64,000 bases of DNA from Adiantum capillus-veneris (Eukaryota > Streptophyta > Polypodiopsida > Polypodiales > Pteridaceae), in NCBI GenBank assembly GCA_014529385.2, contig CM043971.1, positions 82,627,340 to 82,691,339 on the forward strand, in the 5' to 3' direction. Both the position numbers and the translations under genes were made by a program. Below are positions 25,124-38,300 of the stretch, piece by piece. The notes under the pieces were generated by a model. That model saw nothing but the letters and a program-made list of their open reading frames with translations, was not told where the DNA came from and made no database searches. Every line of letters begins with the position of its first letter. Position 1 is the stretch's first letter.

Positions 25124-26442
25124 CACTAGGTTGGTAATGGGACACTTTTATGTCCTGTTAAGTGACCATTTTCCTTGAATTATGTCAAGAGTTTCAAAAT
25201 GGATTTTGAGGTGCTATCTGTCTAGAAAGTTGTCTGATAAGCTGAAAAAAACTCGACATTTTTTTGGAATATCAATTCCATCTTTAACCTTGTCCTTGCA
25301 CAACATTTCACAACCTAAACTGTGTGAAAAAACGGGTCCAATTTTGGCTTTTTTCAACTTTTTGCAGCTATACCACTCTAGAATTTATGTTTGTGAGGTC
25401 TATAAAGCTAGAGAACTATCTTTAGTAGTCCTCAACATGTCCTGATGCTTCTAGGGAGAAATAAATGTTAAAGTTGTAAGTTATGACCAACTTACAAAAA
25501 TTGTCAAATCCTGTTTTTTAGCCAATTTTAGCTCTTCTATGAATTTTTGGTGGCTTTCATGATATCAAAATGCAGTTTTGATTTTCTATGTCGCATATTG
25601 TAACATAAAGCTAATATTCCTTGAGTTTTGGGGCACCTAATACCCTATTTTGCATAGTAGACAACGATGGTTGATTTTTTCAATTATAGAAGAAAACAAA
25701 ACATTCTAGTATATCAAGTATAGCTTTTTCAATATTGTTAGTTTCTTGTGACAACTACATGCATTTTGTAGGTAATAACCATATGTAGTCATAAGGATCA
25801 AATTTGGCTAGATATTGAATAGTTTCTATGGGATTCTACAACTCATAATGTTGAACCCAGTTTTTTCATGTTTGCTGTATTTAACACTTCATCTTTGTCC
25901 CCAAGATTCCCCTTGGTAAGAGATCTATTATTCTTTTGACATGCTCCATAGCTCCTTATGAACCTAAAGGACAATAGGGAACTAAGAAAACATGCATATA
26001 TTATTTGTATTGATCGTGGCTATAGAAACTTTGATGACAGGTTTGCAGAATGGTAAAAATTCAACTTTTTTGTACCTATTTCTTTTGGCAAAACAAAAAA
26101 TAGTGAGTGAGAAGCAATCATATGTTCTGATCACCAACCCATTGAAGTTAACTAGGGGATTTATCTCAAGTCCTACAAAAATCCCTAATCTTATTTTTAT
26201 ACAACAAAACGTAAGAAATGACTGTTTTGATGAAAATGTACTGGTCCATCAACTTTGGAGGCTTGGTGTGACCAAAAGATGAAAAATTTTACAAGTTTCT
26301 TATTTTTTCCATGTGTAGTAGGCCTTGAACTATAACCTCATAAAAGGATTTTACAAAATGAGTGGATCTACTATGGTTTTGGAGGTTTTTTTCAAAACCT
26401 TGAAAGGACACTGTTATGTCCTGTTAGGTTACCAACCTAGTG
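25124..26442. mobile_element. CACTA-ended inverted-repeat transposon, non-autonomous, flanked by TTAA
   Basis: The ends read CACTAGGTTGGTAA... and ...TTACCAACCTAGTG, a perfect inverted repeat that becomes 18 bp (TTAACACTAGGTTGGTAA) if the flanking TTAA on both sides is counted. Both sub-termini carry GGACACT.TTATGTCC, itself partly palindromic. The interior (1.3 kb, AT-rich) has no transposase-like frame. The insertion interrupts sequence that is continuous in the related element near 37,235-37,250, which confirms its borders to within a base or two. CACTA ends suggest the En/Spm superfamily, but the TTAA flank is not the 3-bp duplication expected there. Confidence 0.8.
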
Positions 26443-28100
26443 TTAAACTAGAAGTTAATGGTGACCAACACAATCTAGGTGTTTGATAAGGATTGTAATC
26501 AGCTTGGGCAGTTGAATTTATCCACTGAGGACTGCTGACCTTGAAAGTATAACTGTGAAGAGATCAATCAATGACCACCATCAACATGTATAGAGTGATT
26601 TGGCATTAGGTGGTTCATACCTTTGGAAATACCACTACTATAGCCACAATTAGTGCTACAGATTATCTCAAGTTGGAATCTTATTCATAAATGGATCTTG
26701 AAATAATTATATATCTCTATGAACAAAAGAGGAAGATTTCCAACACCCCAAAGAAGGTAGCCATACTAGATTTTCTTAGGTGTTTAAATAAGAGATTACC
26801 TCCGTTAAGGTTCCCTTAGTCTATTCATGGCATCGCATGAATTAGTTTCTTGTAGCTAGGCCATGCCTACTTGCTACCCACACAAAAAATCATTTGTATT
26901 GGTTGCACCTTGTGCATAGAGCCAATGATATAAAGTGCTTGCTACTGTAGAGATATACAATGATCACAAGTCAATCTACCAACCACAATTCTTCCTGAAC
27001 AGAGTGGTTGATGTTATAGTGGAAGCGTAACCAATGATTTAGTGAAAAGAATCCCACCGTACTGGCATGCCATGCATGCATATCAAAAAAATAGTGTGAT
27101 AAGCCCTTGGCTTCAACAACGGTCTCAACAGTGTGAGTCAATGCCATACGTGCCTTGCACAAGCTGTATCGGCATGGATGCATCACAGTTCATCGTTCCC
27201 AAACAAAAACTGTGAGCTTATATCCACTTATTGCCAATGCTCCAACCTTGTATGCCATTGCTCTGGATCCCAAGACAATGAGTAGTACCCAATGCATGGG
27301 GAAAGAAGCCCTTATTTCTCATGATGATCGCTAAAGCACCCTGCTTTGCAAAATAGAAGGTTTTGCTAAAGTAAACATTAAAGCATATCAAAACAAGGAA
27401 AACTTGAAATTATCTAACATGTTTGCCCATCTGGCTCATAGCTATGTATAACAATAAATTTAGAGCTGTTAGATGTACCCTACATGCCCTCGCGGTTTGG
27501 TTCATACCGGCCTCCAATGAAAAATCAGATAAACATGTTGCAACGTTTCCCCAAGTTCTTATGTTGACAACATATTTCAAACTTTGAAACTTCTATGTAA
27601 TATGCCCTAAAGTGAAGCTATGCTCGGTAGAAATCCATCGAAAAGATGAGACATAATGGATCCCGAGTGCTCATTGCTAATAGGTGCTCTTATTGACACG
27701 CAAATGTCAAAGCAAAAGAAAATTGACCTTTTCAAGATGTCATAGAGAATCGGCCTTGCCAAATCGTAATCTTATTGATAATCATGAGATTTCCCAATAT
27801 TGAAAGAGATAGACCAACAAGTTGAGCTATCAAAAGTTCGTTGAAATGTGAACTCTGCTTATTCGAAGCAACCTTTCCTTGCCAAGTTGGCATCATAAAA
27901 AAATTGCAAGATTAAATAAGTTCAAAATTTGAAATTTAGGTTTGATGTACTTGCCATTTTTTTGGAATTATCGCCCTTGGCATTAGAAGCCGTAGCACCC
28001 TGTAGTATGATTGTTGACGTTGGATTCAACTCATAGCTGTGGATGTCAATGTGCTTCTAAAGTGCTTCATGTATTTATTTTGCGTGCACTCTCGCAAGAT

Positions 28101-28235
28101 GTATATGCTTTGGAGTTACCTTGCACCCAATGCATGTATATAATATGGAGTTGTACTCCTAGAAGTTGTATATGCTTTGGAGTGACCTTGCACCCAATGC
28201 ATGTATATAGATATGGAGTCGTGCTCCTGGAAGCC
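28101..28235. repeat. 67-bp tandem duplication
   Basis: Two adjacent units (28,101-28,167 and 28,168-28,235), each starting GTATATGCTTTGGAGT, differ at a few positions. They are within the degraded LTR-element derivative; no coding role is seen. Confidence 0.85.
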
Positions 28236-29639
28236 ATGATTTTCTCCTCTGCTTGATAGCACTAAGAGGACATATCAAAGAGAGATTGGCCAATGAAATC
28301 CATGGCCAACCAAATCCATGGAGGGTGCACATAGCTTTGCTCCTTTTTTTAAACATGATCGATGTACCATGGTGCATCTTATGGCATTGTCATACTAGAC
28401 ACAATTAAAAGAAAATTAACCCTATTGATTGTCAACCTTGTCAAGCATGATACCATATTGAAGCATACAAATATTTATAGTAATTGCATAGACAAAGCGT
28501 ACCTTTTCTCAATACTCATTTTCGATTATCCTTGTAAGCTTTGTTGGATCCTGCTTGCCAACAATGGGTTGAGCATGACGATTTTTGACTGCATTGAGGT
28601 CAAAAAACGTGCCTAGGATCCATGCCCTAGTAAAAGTTCAAATCCTAAAATCTGAACTAGAGAGAAAGATTCCTATTGGCTTCGTAAATGGAAACAAATA
28701 GTCAGCCATGCCGAGCATCTTTGCCTCACTAGCCACGGGTCTTGCCTGTACCTTCATGTCAAGCACCTTTTCCTTACAAGCCACATGCCTTGCTTGAGCT
28801 TGCTTTTGCATGACACAACTCAGAATAAGCTCTAACTTTGTAGTCCAAATTCTTGGTGCTACTGCCATTTTCAAACATCCATACCCTTTAAACATGTAAA
28901 ATCAATGCAAAATTTTAAGCTCTACTTTGATACTTACATCTCGTCTCGAAAAGCCCCAATGTTGCAGATCTTTTGTAAGTACAATGTTGATTTGAGCATG
29001 TCAATTCCTCCAAGAAGACGCACTTTGCCCAAGCTTGAATTCTGATGTCCAATAGCAAGTTTTGATACCGAACTTTGCCACCATCAAATATGCTGTAGGA
29101 ACTGATCATGCATGCTTTAGGTCATCTTTCCCGTCAAGTTCCCAACTTTTTCCTACTCCCTTAATGTTGGATGCTTCTCTAATCTATGAATTGCTATGAA
29201 TCAGAGAGCTTCCAACTTCGAAGCCACGGTGCACTAGATTAGAAGTAGTCTGAAAACTTCATTGCAAGCGGGGATAGTCTCGGCATAAGGAAGCACCCTT
29301 GGCCCAAAAAATAGTGGTGGCCCTTGAGTGTGAACTCAAGGCCACCCAACCCTCAACGATGGAAGATGTGCAGAGATCATGCAGAGAGAGAAAGAAGAAA
29401 GTGTGCGTTCAACTGATGCGCCTTGCACTACGCCTAATGTCAAAACTTGCTGCCCTTAGCTCTACAACCCAAACTAGCCCAACATCTCTCCGATCTATGT
29501 TGGCTGTCCGAACCTCCCTTGTGTGTGCAAGGGAGCTTTCCCCGCAGCCTCACCCATATCAAACCCGTGCAAGGGGGAATTTTCCATGACCCTGGCCCCT
29601 ATCAAACTTGTTCTCATAGCTTGAAGATGACAGAGAGAC

Positions 29640-29760
29640 TGGGAGAAGAAGAGAATAAGAAGAATAGTATTTAACTTCCTAGGAACTATCCCAAGAGACC
29701 TTAAAGATCTATTTGATGAGGAGAGTTGAACTCAAGACCTATTATGAGATGATGATGTGT
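29640..29760 (-). mobile_element. SINE fragment
   Basis: Minus strand: B-box-like TTGAGTTCAACTC, then the body CTTTAAGGTCTCTTGGGATA, and a T/C-rich tail with TTCTTCTTATTC. The body matches 54,474-54,536 nearly base for base and 300-400 more distantly. Confidence 0.6.
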
Positions 29761-30692
29761 ATGCATGATGTGGAAAGTTTTGAGTAAGCCTATGAGATGG
29801 ATGGATAAGCATCTTGTGGAGAGGTCATCCTTTATGTCATTTAGATGCCCTCACTTGGCTCTACTGAAGAGCATAGTGTATACACTCTTGTAGATGGTTA
29901 GCAAGCTACTTGTTGCACCGATTCTATCACTTTCTAGCACTAAGTATCATGATTAGCTTTATTTCTATTGAAACTCCAATCTAATCTTTTTCTAGTCATG
30001 TTTATACCATGAATGTAATTGGAAATCCTTTCAAAAACTTGTTGCATACATGTTTGGAGTGCTTGTAGCAAGGATTGATCCCTTTGGGTCCACTATATAC
30101 AAGGCATTGAAATGCTAGGAAGCACTTGCTATTGAAGTTTTGTCAGTTATGTAGAAAATTTATGAATTATGCCCAAGCATCCAATTTGCATTTATGGCAG
30201 TAAATGGTGCAATTGATAAAGCATTTACAAAGGAACCGAAGGTTTATGTCTTTGTCACACTATCTCATTAATCACCTACACTAACAAAAAATATGCTAGA
30301 ATGGCTCATAAAGTTTATTAGGCTGCTAGAAGAAGCTAGTGCATTTGGACGTGTATGGCCCTATGCCTACCAAGTCATTAGGTGGTGGTGCTTAGGTTAT
30401 CACTTTCATATATCATTAGTAGATGGTGGAATTCTAGGATGCATAACATGGTTGTATGGCCACAATGGCCCTATATATGCATTTTACCCCATTTTTTCTC
30501 ATTTATTATCTTTTTTGGAACTTCCCATTTTTTAATGATATGACAAGTTTATTAGAGTAGGTTAGCCCTAAGTTGGGTCACCCCCCTTTTTATAATGCTC
30601 TAGGTCAACTTTTACTAGTATAAAGGTGGCCCTTGCATTCTCATTATCCAATTGTGTGAGCAATATACTAAGTTATTGAGTTATTGCTTTTG

Positions 30693-30729
<37 letters not shown>

Positions 30730-31524
30730 TAGTCTCCTCTATTTCTTCTCTCTTGATTCCTGCATGAAATCAAAGCAAGAAAGTTGAGGACGGCTACGAG
30801 ACTTTGTGACACACTTTGGGAGGCTCCCTCAAGAGATTTAGTTGTAGTAGCTTGTTTCAATTTGTTGCATTTTTGTAGCAAAAATTGATTTTAAAGGTTT
30901 TTGTTACGAAAAAACACATTTTTTGCACCCATTTTTCAGAGATACCACTTCTACTTGCAATCCTATCCATTGAAGTTGCATTTAGTGGATGCCTACTACA
31001 TCAAATCATCATTTTTTAAATGAGGCACTATGAAATTGTGTTTTTGCAGCCATTTCAAGACATTTTGTTGTAGGAAATCAAGTCCTAATACTTAAGTCTT
31101 CCAAAGCAGCTAGTGATCTCCCCCTCCTCATCCAAAGCAACCCATTTGAGGTGAGTACCAGTCCAGATTCAAACTATAACATTGTTTTAGCATATGCTAG
31201 CTTTTTTACAAAAAATACATGGATATCTCATCGCTTGTCTGAAATTCCCTAGTACTTTATGGCTTGCAATTTTCATTTGTTTCCAATGTTGTACCCTTTT
31301 CTTGGTTGCCCACACATATCCAAGGTGCTTATATGTGTTTTTGGACAATCTCCCGATCGTAATACAATGAGCTCATTGCAAGCCCAAAATAACTATCGTT
31401 GTTTGCGGCGGTTTACATTGGATCATCAATCATACTCTCATTGAGGTATCCTCATATTTGAATCGCTTACATACTTTTCATTTCGGTCAATATGTGTACC
31501 CTTTTGGTGTCTTTGCTTGCAGGT

Positions 31525-31526
<2 letters not shown>

Positions 31527-31616
<90 letters not shown>
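31527..31616. repeat. (TC)n microsatellite, about 90 bp
   Basis: Perfect TC run. A shorter one lies at 30,694-30,728. Confidence 0.95.
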
Positions 31617-31618
<2 letters not shown>

Positions 31619-32544
31619 CCTTGGGTGCATCAAAATGTCTAGAAAGAAGTAGAAACCTAAAGGCAAATCTCTGGTGGTACCTAATACCTCCTCTAATTTA
31701 GCAGGTGGCACAACTATGCAGTGTGAAGACACTCATTCTTCTCGTATCAAAATTGTTGTATTTTTATGCATTTCCCTATCATCAAGAAGCCACACATGAT
31801 TGTGTCGACTTACAAAGAGTACATGGAAGCTCAAGTCATCGCATTCTTGGTTCATGATATGTCTCTTCTTAGCTTATCTCCCTTTCCATGACATCCCATC
31901 AACTTTAAGAAGATCTACATGCTCTATATGGATTATTTTTTTCTAGTAGCTTACACAGGTTGAGTAGGAATTGCATGAGCTAAGTGTTTCAAACAACAAA
32001 AACATCCTTGAGAACATTGGTGAGAGTTTTCACGGATCAAGAAATAATGAGAAAAGTTTAGTTCTGCAATGACCAATCTAATTCTCAAGCTCATTTTGGT
32101 AAGCTTCCTTTAATATTTGATAACAAAGGGAATATTGAAGCATAAGGAAAATTCTCAAAGGAATCTAGAACCAACAAAGCACCCACCAAAGATTCCAAAG
32201 AACCTTGTCATAACACATTGAGTGGAAAAAATGAATATCTTGAAGAGAGTAGTTTTGCTAAATGAGATCTCTTTACAAGTTGATTGCTAAAAATAAAGCC
32301 AAAATGTAAGAATTTTAACAAAAACGTTCAAAATAAATCCAAAGAACAAGGATTTACAAAGGTTCCTTAACATTGTTGTGCCTCTCCCTCTTCAATCCCT
32401 CTCTCTCTTTCTCTCCTGGTGAGCCCTTGCTTGTGGTGATTGCACCACACACTTCTCAAGAGCTTGACTCCATGGGCAAGAGTGAGTGGATTGGTGATGC
32501 ATCCTCTCATATGTCTCACTCTTCTCACAACATGAAGAGCTTTT

Positions 32545-33070
32545 TGTTAGGGAATATGACGTAGCTAAATAGATAATTGAGTAGATTATTTAATGGAGAG
32601 AGATAAATTTCACACATGAGAGATTATAAAATAGAGAAAGAGAGAGATATCACACACGATATACGTGCTTCATCCAATGTGGGCTACGTCTATGGGAAAG
32701 TAGCCACTCGATGGCTTTAGTACTTCAAACAAGAAGTAAGTTACAAAGGGATTATACCCTTTTGGGACTCCCACCTTGCTTCACTCTCACCACCTCACAT
32801 CAACTTCACAATGCACCACAATGCTTCACAATCCATTTTTGTGTGTAGAAGAGGCCTCCTTTTATAGGCCAAAAGGGCTTCCCTCTCTCATGAGAGGCAG
32901 CCGTGTATAGCCGCCCTTGTGTTGACAAGTCAAAATCGGACCCTCCAATCCACCCATGTGTGCCGCCCTTGAGAAAACAAGTCCGTCTTTGAAATCGGCC
33001 ACCGACTATTGGATTCAGCCACCAGCCACCGGCCATTGACTTTCGACCACTGGCCACTGGCCATTGACTT
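32545..33070 (-). mobile_element. probable copia 3' LTR relic
   Basis: The minus strand ends TATTCCCTAACA at 32,545 and holds a TATA-like CCTATAAAAGG (plus 32,859-32,869), both typical of plant LTRs. It directly follows the copia integrase fragment with no RT between them, so the parent lost its central part. The LTR start is not resolved. Confidence 0.4.
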
Positions 33071-33075
33071 TGCCT

Positions 33076-33416
33076 CCGAATGCCATTGCTAGCACAAAAG
33101 CTTTCAAAAGCTTGGCTGCAATATTCGCCTCCATTGTCGGATCTAAGGCATTTTAACCTTGGTACCTGTTTCATTCTCCATAAAGGCTTTCCACCTTTGA
33201 AATATGAGAAACACATTGAATTTATTCTTCATTACATAAACCCATGTTTTCTTAGTCGCATCGTCTATGAATGTTACATAGTGATGAGCCACCAAGTGAT
33301 GGTGTACTTGCACGACCCCAAACATCAGAATGAACCAACTCAAGTTTTTTATGTTTTCTTTCATTTTCTGATTTTTGAAATTTTACCCTCTTTTGTATAT
33401 CATAAACACAACCTTA
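33076..33416 (-). pseudogene. Ty1/copia integrase fragment
   Basis: Minus-strand blocks YVTFIDDATKKTWVYVMK and, after a frameshift near 33,150, KCLRSDNGGEY are the first and second catalytic Asp regions of copia integrase. The fragment is cut on one side by the giant element's 5' LTR at 33,417 and on the other by LTR-like sequence near 33,070. Dead relic; it is the target into which the giant element inserted. Confidence 0.85.
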
Positions 33417-34334
33417 TGTTAGCAGCAAGCTAACACGGATACCATTTTTCGGAGTTCTCTTTGTAAAAAACTTATTATTTTGATAAATTGGAAATATTGT
33501 AACTTCTTATTTTTCGGATAAACTCTGTAATTAATGAGCCGGCGCTACAAGCTTCCAGATTGTATCAACCTGTCATTACCCATCTTTGGTAGAACTCCAG
33601 ATTATTAGTTTTGACCACTCAAAAACCTTGGCTAAGGTATAAAAGCCAATTTTTGTAAGTTTTTTTATAAGTTTTGGATAATGAAATACATAGCGTGAGC
33701 TAACTGCGCTCACTCCTCTCCTTCTCGCGCTTCCTACTCCCTCCCCGGTTGTCACATTGCAGTCGTGTTTGTTGCATTGCAACCGCAGATAAGAGCTCTA
33801 CACATTCACGTAAGCAGTTCACAGTATTTCGTAGATTTTGGCATCGCTGACCCGCGGTCTAATTTTATCATAATTAGGAATTTACACTTTCAAATAAAAA
33901 ACTAAGCATAGGTGGGATATTGGGGCATCATTGCTAAGCATTTAGATGCATTTTGGATCGAAAACGACTAGTCCACTGCTGTTAATAATCGCGATTTTGG
34001 AACTTGATCTAAAGTGGAGTTTGAGACCATAAGCATGTGTGCTTAGGTCTTATAAACACGTCCTAGAAGTTTCGTTACGTTTGGATGTCATTTGATGCTG
34101 TAACGGATGTGATTTGTTTGCCGATGAGCGATTGGCTTTTGGTGATTTTAGTCACTTGAGTGTAGCTTGAGTTAGATGCAAGTTGTTAGTTAATGTTTTC
34201 TGAGAGATTAACAACCTCTTGTAGCCTCTATGCACTAGTCGAGTCAGCTTCATCTCATGGATTGACAATTTAATCGTGGTTCTTGCTAATACTGCAAATA
34301 AGATAGGATGGTGAGGTTAGACATGCATCCCACA
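33417..34334 (+). repeat. 5' LTR of giant element (about 918 bp)
   Basis: Begins TGTTAGCAGCAAGC and ends CCCACA (the end is 34,332 or 34,334) just before the primer-binding site. A TATA box TATAAAA at 33,638-33,644 is conserved in the other LTR (63,578-63,584). It also contains one half-copy of the element's recurring palindrome (TTAATAATCGCGATT, 33,982-33,996). Confidence 0.9.
33638..33644 (+). promoter_or_regulatory. LTR TATA box
   Basis: TATAAAA in a conserved stretch identical in both LTRs (GCTAAGGTATAAAAGCCAAT). The likely core promoter of the giant element's genomic RNA. Confidence 0.6.
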
Positions 34335-34336
34335 TT

Positions 34337-34355
34337 TGGCGCCGTTGACGGGGAT
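34337..34355 (+). promoter_or_regulatory. primer-binding site, tRNA-Asp type
   Basis: TGGCGCCGTTGACGGGGAT starts 2-4 bases after the LTR. Plant tRNA-Asp 3' ends pair with TGGCGCCGTTGCCGGGGAT, so one mismatch is seen. This primer is typical of the Athila/Tat side of Ty3/gypsy elements. Confidence 0.85.
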
Positions 34356-34384
34356 TGAAGAGACCTAAACTAGAAAAAATATGA

Positions 34385-34470
34385 GCGTCTTGTGAAGTTA
34401 TCCTTTAACTTCCTTTAGGTTCACCTAGCGTCTTGTGATGTTATCCTTTAACTTCCTCTAGGTTCACCTA
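34385..34470 (+). repeat. 43-bp tandem duplication in leader
   Basis: Two adjacent 43-bp units beginning GCGTCTTGTGA, with two visible differences, in the untranslated leader of the giant element. Confidence 0.85.
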
Positions 34471-35316
34471 GAGTTCAAAAACCTTTTTTAGAAACCGCAT
34501 AGCTTAAGATTGTCGTCTTTTGCTGTGTAGAGGGAGCTTGGACATAATCGTACTTGCTGAGTGCCTTTAGGATTGTAGGATTGTAGAAATAGATTAGGAT
34601 TTTGAGAATGATTGGTAGAAGAAACAAGTCTTACGACCAGTGCTCAAAAAAACATAAAAGACAAAAAAAACGAGTGTTTGTGGACAATTTTCACAACCCC
34701 ATTGCATGAGAATCTAGAAGTAGGGTAAGTAGGATCCGAGGTGGATTTCATAATATTTCTCTCTCTGAAAGAATCAAGTGTGAGTTGTTATTGGAAGTTA
34801 CAGAATTTTAGGTCTACGGCTAGAAATAGCACAAAAAGACTCGAAACCACTCAATCCGACTGGAGAGTAAGCTTAAAAGTTGTCTGAACCAGTTGGTAAG
34901 CTCAAAGACACTTTGAGGTAAAAATTTCAAGAGTTGACCAAAACTCAGATTATTTACCTTTTCTCGATATTTTAGGCCAAATAATGTTTCTACTTAATTC
35001 ATAGGCTTAAAATAGCTCATGTAAAGACTATCTTTGAAAAAATTGCAAAAAAGTGTTCATTTCAAGCCTAAAGTTAATAATCACGATTATTAACTTTTTG
35101 CTTCAAATTGACCAAGGTTCATACCATTGACTCATTGCATGTGTACAAACAACTTTTGTAAAGGCCCAAAAGATTTGGATCACCAAACTGGCAAAAAACT
35201 GGATAAGAACTAAAGTTTGTACCGACTTTTGAATCTTGAGTGTAAATTGGGAAAAAATTTGTCTAAACTTGTTGAAAATTGATTCATAGGCTTATGTTGA
35301 TGTGATAAACATGTGT

Positions 35317-38300
35317 TGAAAGGGCAAGGGAACTGGAACATGCTAATCACCACCCAGCCATGCCCTATATAGGCCCTTGGTCTACTAAATATAGGGACCC
35401 CCTTGACTGCATGTCCGTCCTGGCCCTTGACCGTGCCTGGTCCTACCCCTTGTCTTGACATTACTCCCCCGTTGGAGAAGCGTTTTCGTCCTCGAAAACA
35501 AGAGTGATGATACACTAATGTTTTCTATAGTGGAATCCTTCATGGATCTAACTGTTTGGTTGACCGGAACACGGTTCAGTAGGAGATTCAATGAAACCAA
35601 GAGTAACATCTTGATTTTTCACATTGTTGTCCATTTGCAACCATCTTGTGTTGCCAATTCCTATCCAATCATAGTGTGTAGACTCCATTTAGAACACACA
35701 TGAGTATGCAAAATGAGTTATCACACAAAGATGTATCCTAAAGAGTACCTCTTTTCACTTTCCATGAAAGTAACTTGCTAACATAACTCATTAGCCAAGT
35801 TTAAGTCCTTGACTGGTTTTCCAATTTTAGCAGTAAACAACCCCACCACTACTAGTGTTCAAGGTTGAGAACTTGATTTATACATGAAGAGACTACACCT
35901 AGTCGCAAACATGCTTATGCTTATGGTAAGCAAACTCCAAGTAGAGCAATAAATGCTTACTGATTGGATTGCTTGGTGTTAACGTACGCACTTTGCATAT
36001 CCTTCAGCACAAGATTACACTTTGTAATCTGCCTATCCCCTTGGATAACTGACAGTAATGACGTGTGTTTTCCCTCACGGTTTACAGACAGTCTTCCCAG
36101 ATGACTGATAAATGGGAGTCGTGTAATATTGTTGAGGAATCAACAAGGTCCGGAATAACCATCGTGGTTAACTTGAAAAATCCACAAACACCCAAACCGA
36201 GCCATGACCTCTATTGGTGATTAGTGGACCCAAAAGTAATCTCATAGAGATACTGCACATAGAGTGCAAAATGCTGCATAAGCAACAACTTGAGGAATAT
36301 GCATGCCGTTCCAAATCAGCCTTTGCTAAACACTAGGGCCCATAACATCTAGTGTGCATGCATTTAGCAAAAAACAGATCCGAACTTGTATATCCACGGT
36401 GATCCTTGCCAATACTTATGGCAAATGTGATGCGCCTAGCACACATTAAAAAGGAATGTAAATAGTTATGAACAGGAACTAAATACTTTCAGTAGCAATC
36501 GTTTGTAAGCCTTGCTATAACGTCTGAACCATAATAGAAGGTGAAACATTGATCACTTCTAGGTACAAACAATGAAACTTTATCATTAACAACTTAGAGC
36601 CTTGCTATATGTATAAACAACCATCTGTAATGTTGTTTAGCAGTCCTTGTACTTGAACAAGCCATTCTAAGTATCCGATAATTTTTGCCCACTGAAATTG
36701 CTCCTGATACGTTGTGCTAAAAATGGTCTAGAAAACAGATTTGACCAGCACCTAGGGACTTTTTCGTGACATATATTTGAAGTAATGGGCGCCAGTGTCA
36801 GTCCAGAGACTCATATTCTCCACCTGTGGAATATTTCTCATGTAAGGATCTTAAAAAAAAAGAACATCCTGCAAGTACAAGATGTACTTGTGTGTGGAGG
36901 TAACTCTAAACACTCCACGACAAGAGTTCCTAGACCATGTTGTATCCCATGTGACAACATGTGCCAAATCGAATCCTACAAGTGGATTCATGACAACATA
37001 ATGTACATTGGACACTACGGCCCAAAATACTTGTTTCGACATGCCCTTGGCATGGCCTTGGTGATTGAACTGAAAGTACAGTTATCTGTATTCAAATGCA
37101 CAGGAGTACGTCTCCCACCTGTGAAAAAATTAAGCAACATTGCACTGGGAACCCTGGGTGTTGCCTTCGCAATCCAAACCTGTTGGGTAAAATCTACGAA
37201 GTCAAACCACCTGGTAAGACTCTTTGTAGAAACTGCTCAACTAGCAGGTAACGATAACCAACATAGTTAATCGTGTACAGAATGATGAGAATCAACTTGA
37301 AAAGTTGATTTTTTTCGCTACCGCGATAGATTGTGAAATTCTTTCCTTGAAAGTATAATGGGAATAGATCAAACTGTGATCCTCAATGCCTATGGGGTGA
37401 TTAAATAAGCACCCCCGGGGGTGTACCCCAAAACTGTGATGCCATAGACACTCGTAGTGCTATAGAGAGAGCAAGAAATCCACACAAGTGAGATGCCTAG
37501 CTCGTATCAATAGCCGGCGTGCTGTCGCAGCTGTTTGCTGCCTCTAGATTTCGTGTATAGATCAGCTGATGTGAGTTTCAGATTTAAACTCAACTTGAGC
37601 GTCACACTAACTCCATGTAGTGCAAAAATGACACCCTAAACATCCGTAATGACAAGACTCTTGCTTGTCCATTAACGTCGATGTATTCGATGTGTTTTTC
37701 GCTGGGCAGATCTGTTTGATCTTAAGAACAATCACCCAAGGAATGTTAACAGTTGGATCTTACCCGAGATCTGACAATGACTCTTAGCCACGTGTGTGGC
37801 TCATAGCCCTGATGATGGCAATTAGTGTTCAATCAACAAACCGATGAAGACTAATTTAGATGGCGTCTTGCCCTATGTCTAGCTGAGAGTTAGAGCACCT
37901 TCGCTCAGGGTGACTTCCAAACAAACATGTTCAAAAGATTCTCAAAAGGTTTCATTATTCTTCAAGAGAAATAAAAAAGAGAGAGACAGAGAGCATGCTG
38001 GGCTGAGGAACTTTCCTTGAGTTACTACCTTGTATATACTGCACCCATGCTCGTGTGCATCTTATGCGTAGCGTGCAACTTATCCTATAAGCGTGCCACA
38101 ATTTTTTGCTATGACTCTCTCATCGAGAGGGGTAACAGAAAACACAAACAAGTCATAAACTGACCCACCTACCATGTATGTGGTTGTGGCTGACACTGTG
38201 TGACCTAATGATAGCACTTTGTCTTTGAATTAAGTCCTTGACAAAGTGTCTGGTGTTGTAGCGGAAACGTTTTTCAGGAGGCGGTAGGATTGAATCCACC

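Larger units (their letters stand above)
22912..28650 (-). mobile_element. second copy of a non-coding LTR-element family, degraded
   Basis: Minus-strand CTTGTTTTTTAGGACAAAAA, followed by AGTGGGGAGTAG and then TGTTAGGCC at 23,137, is a decayed version of the pol-end, polypurine tract and LTR start seen at 35,460-35,510. Downstream blocks (for example 23,930-24,700, 26,995-27,200 and 27,660-27,770) match 36,290-36,960, 38,240-38,430 and 38,900-39,000 in order. No reading frame survives. A GA microsatellite (22,915-22,942) sits within the probable LTR. No second LTR was found, so the far limit is approximate. Confidence 0.65.
28651..32544. other. gene-poor stretch
   Basis: It holds a SINE fragment (29,640-29,760), TC microsatellites (30,694-30,728; 31,527-31,616) and otherwise AT-rich sequence. 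The few open frames (for example 29,299-29,589) show no domain and no splice structure, so I do not call genes. Confidence 0.5.

Noticed and set aside
29299-29674. Possible small genes
   Set aside because: Two overlapping frames, no domain or splice context, within a repeat-rich stretch next to a SINE.
36785-37270. 161-codon frame inside the non-coding LTR element
   Set aside because: The matching part of the older copy (24.4-25.1 kb) has no open frame, and the segment shows no gag/pol motif.
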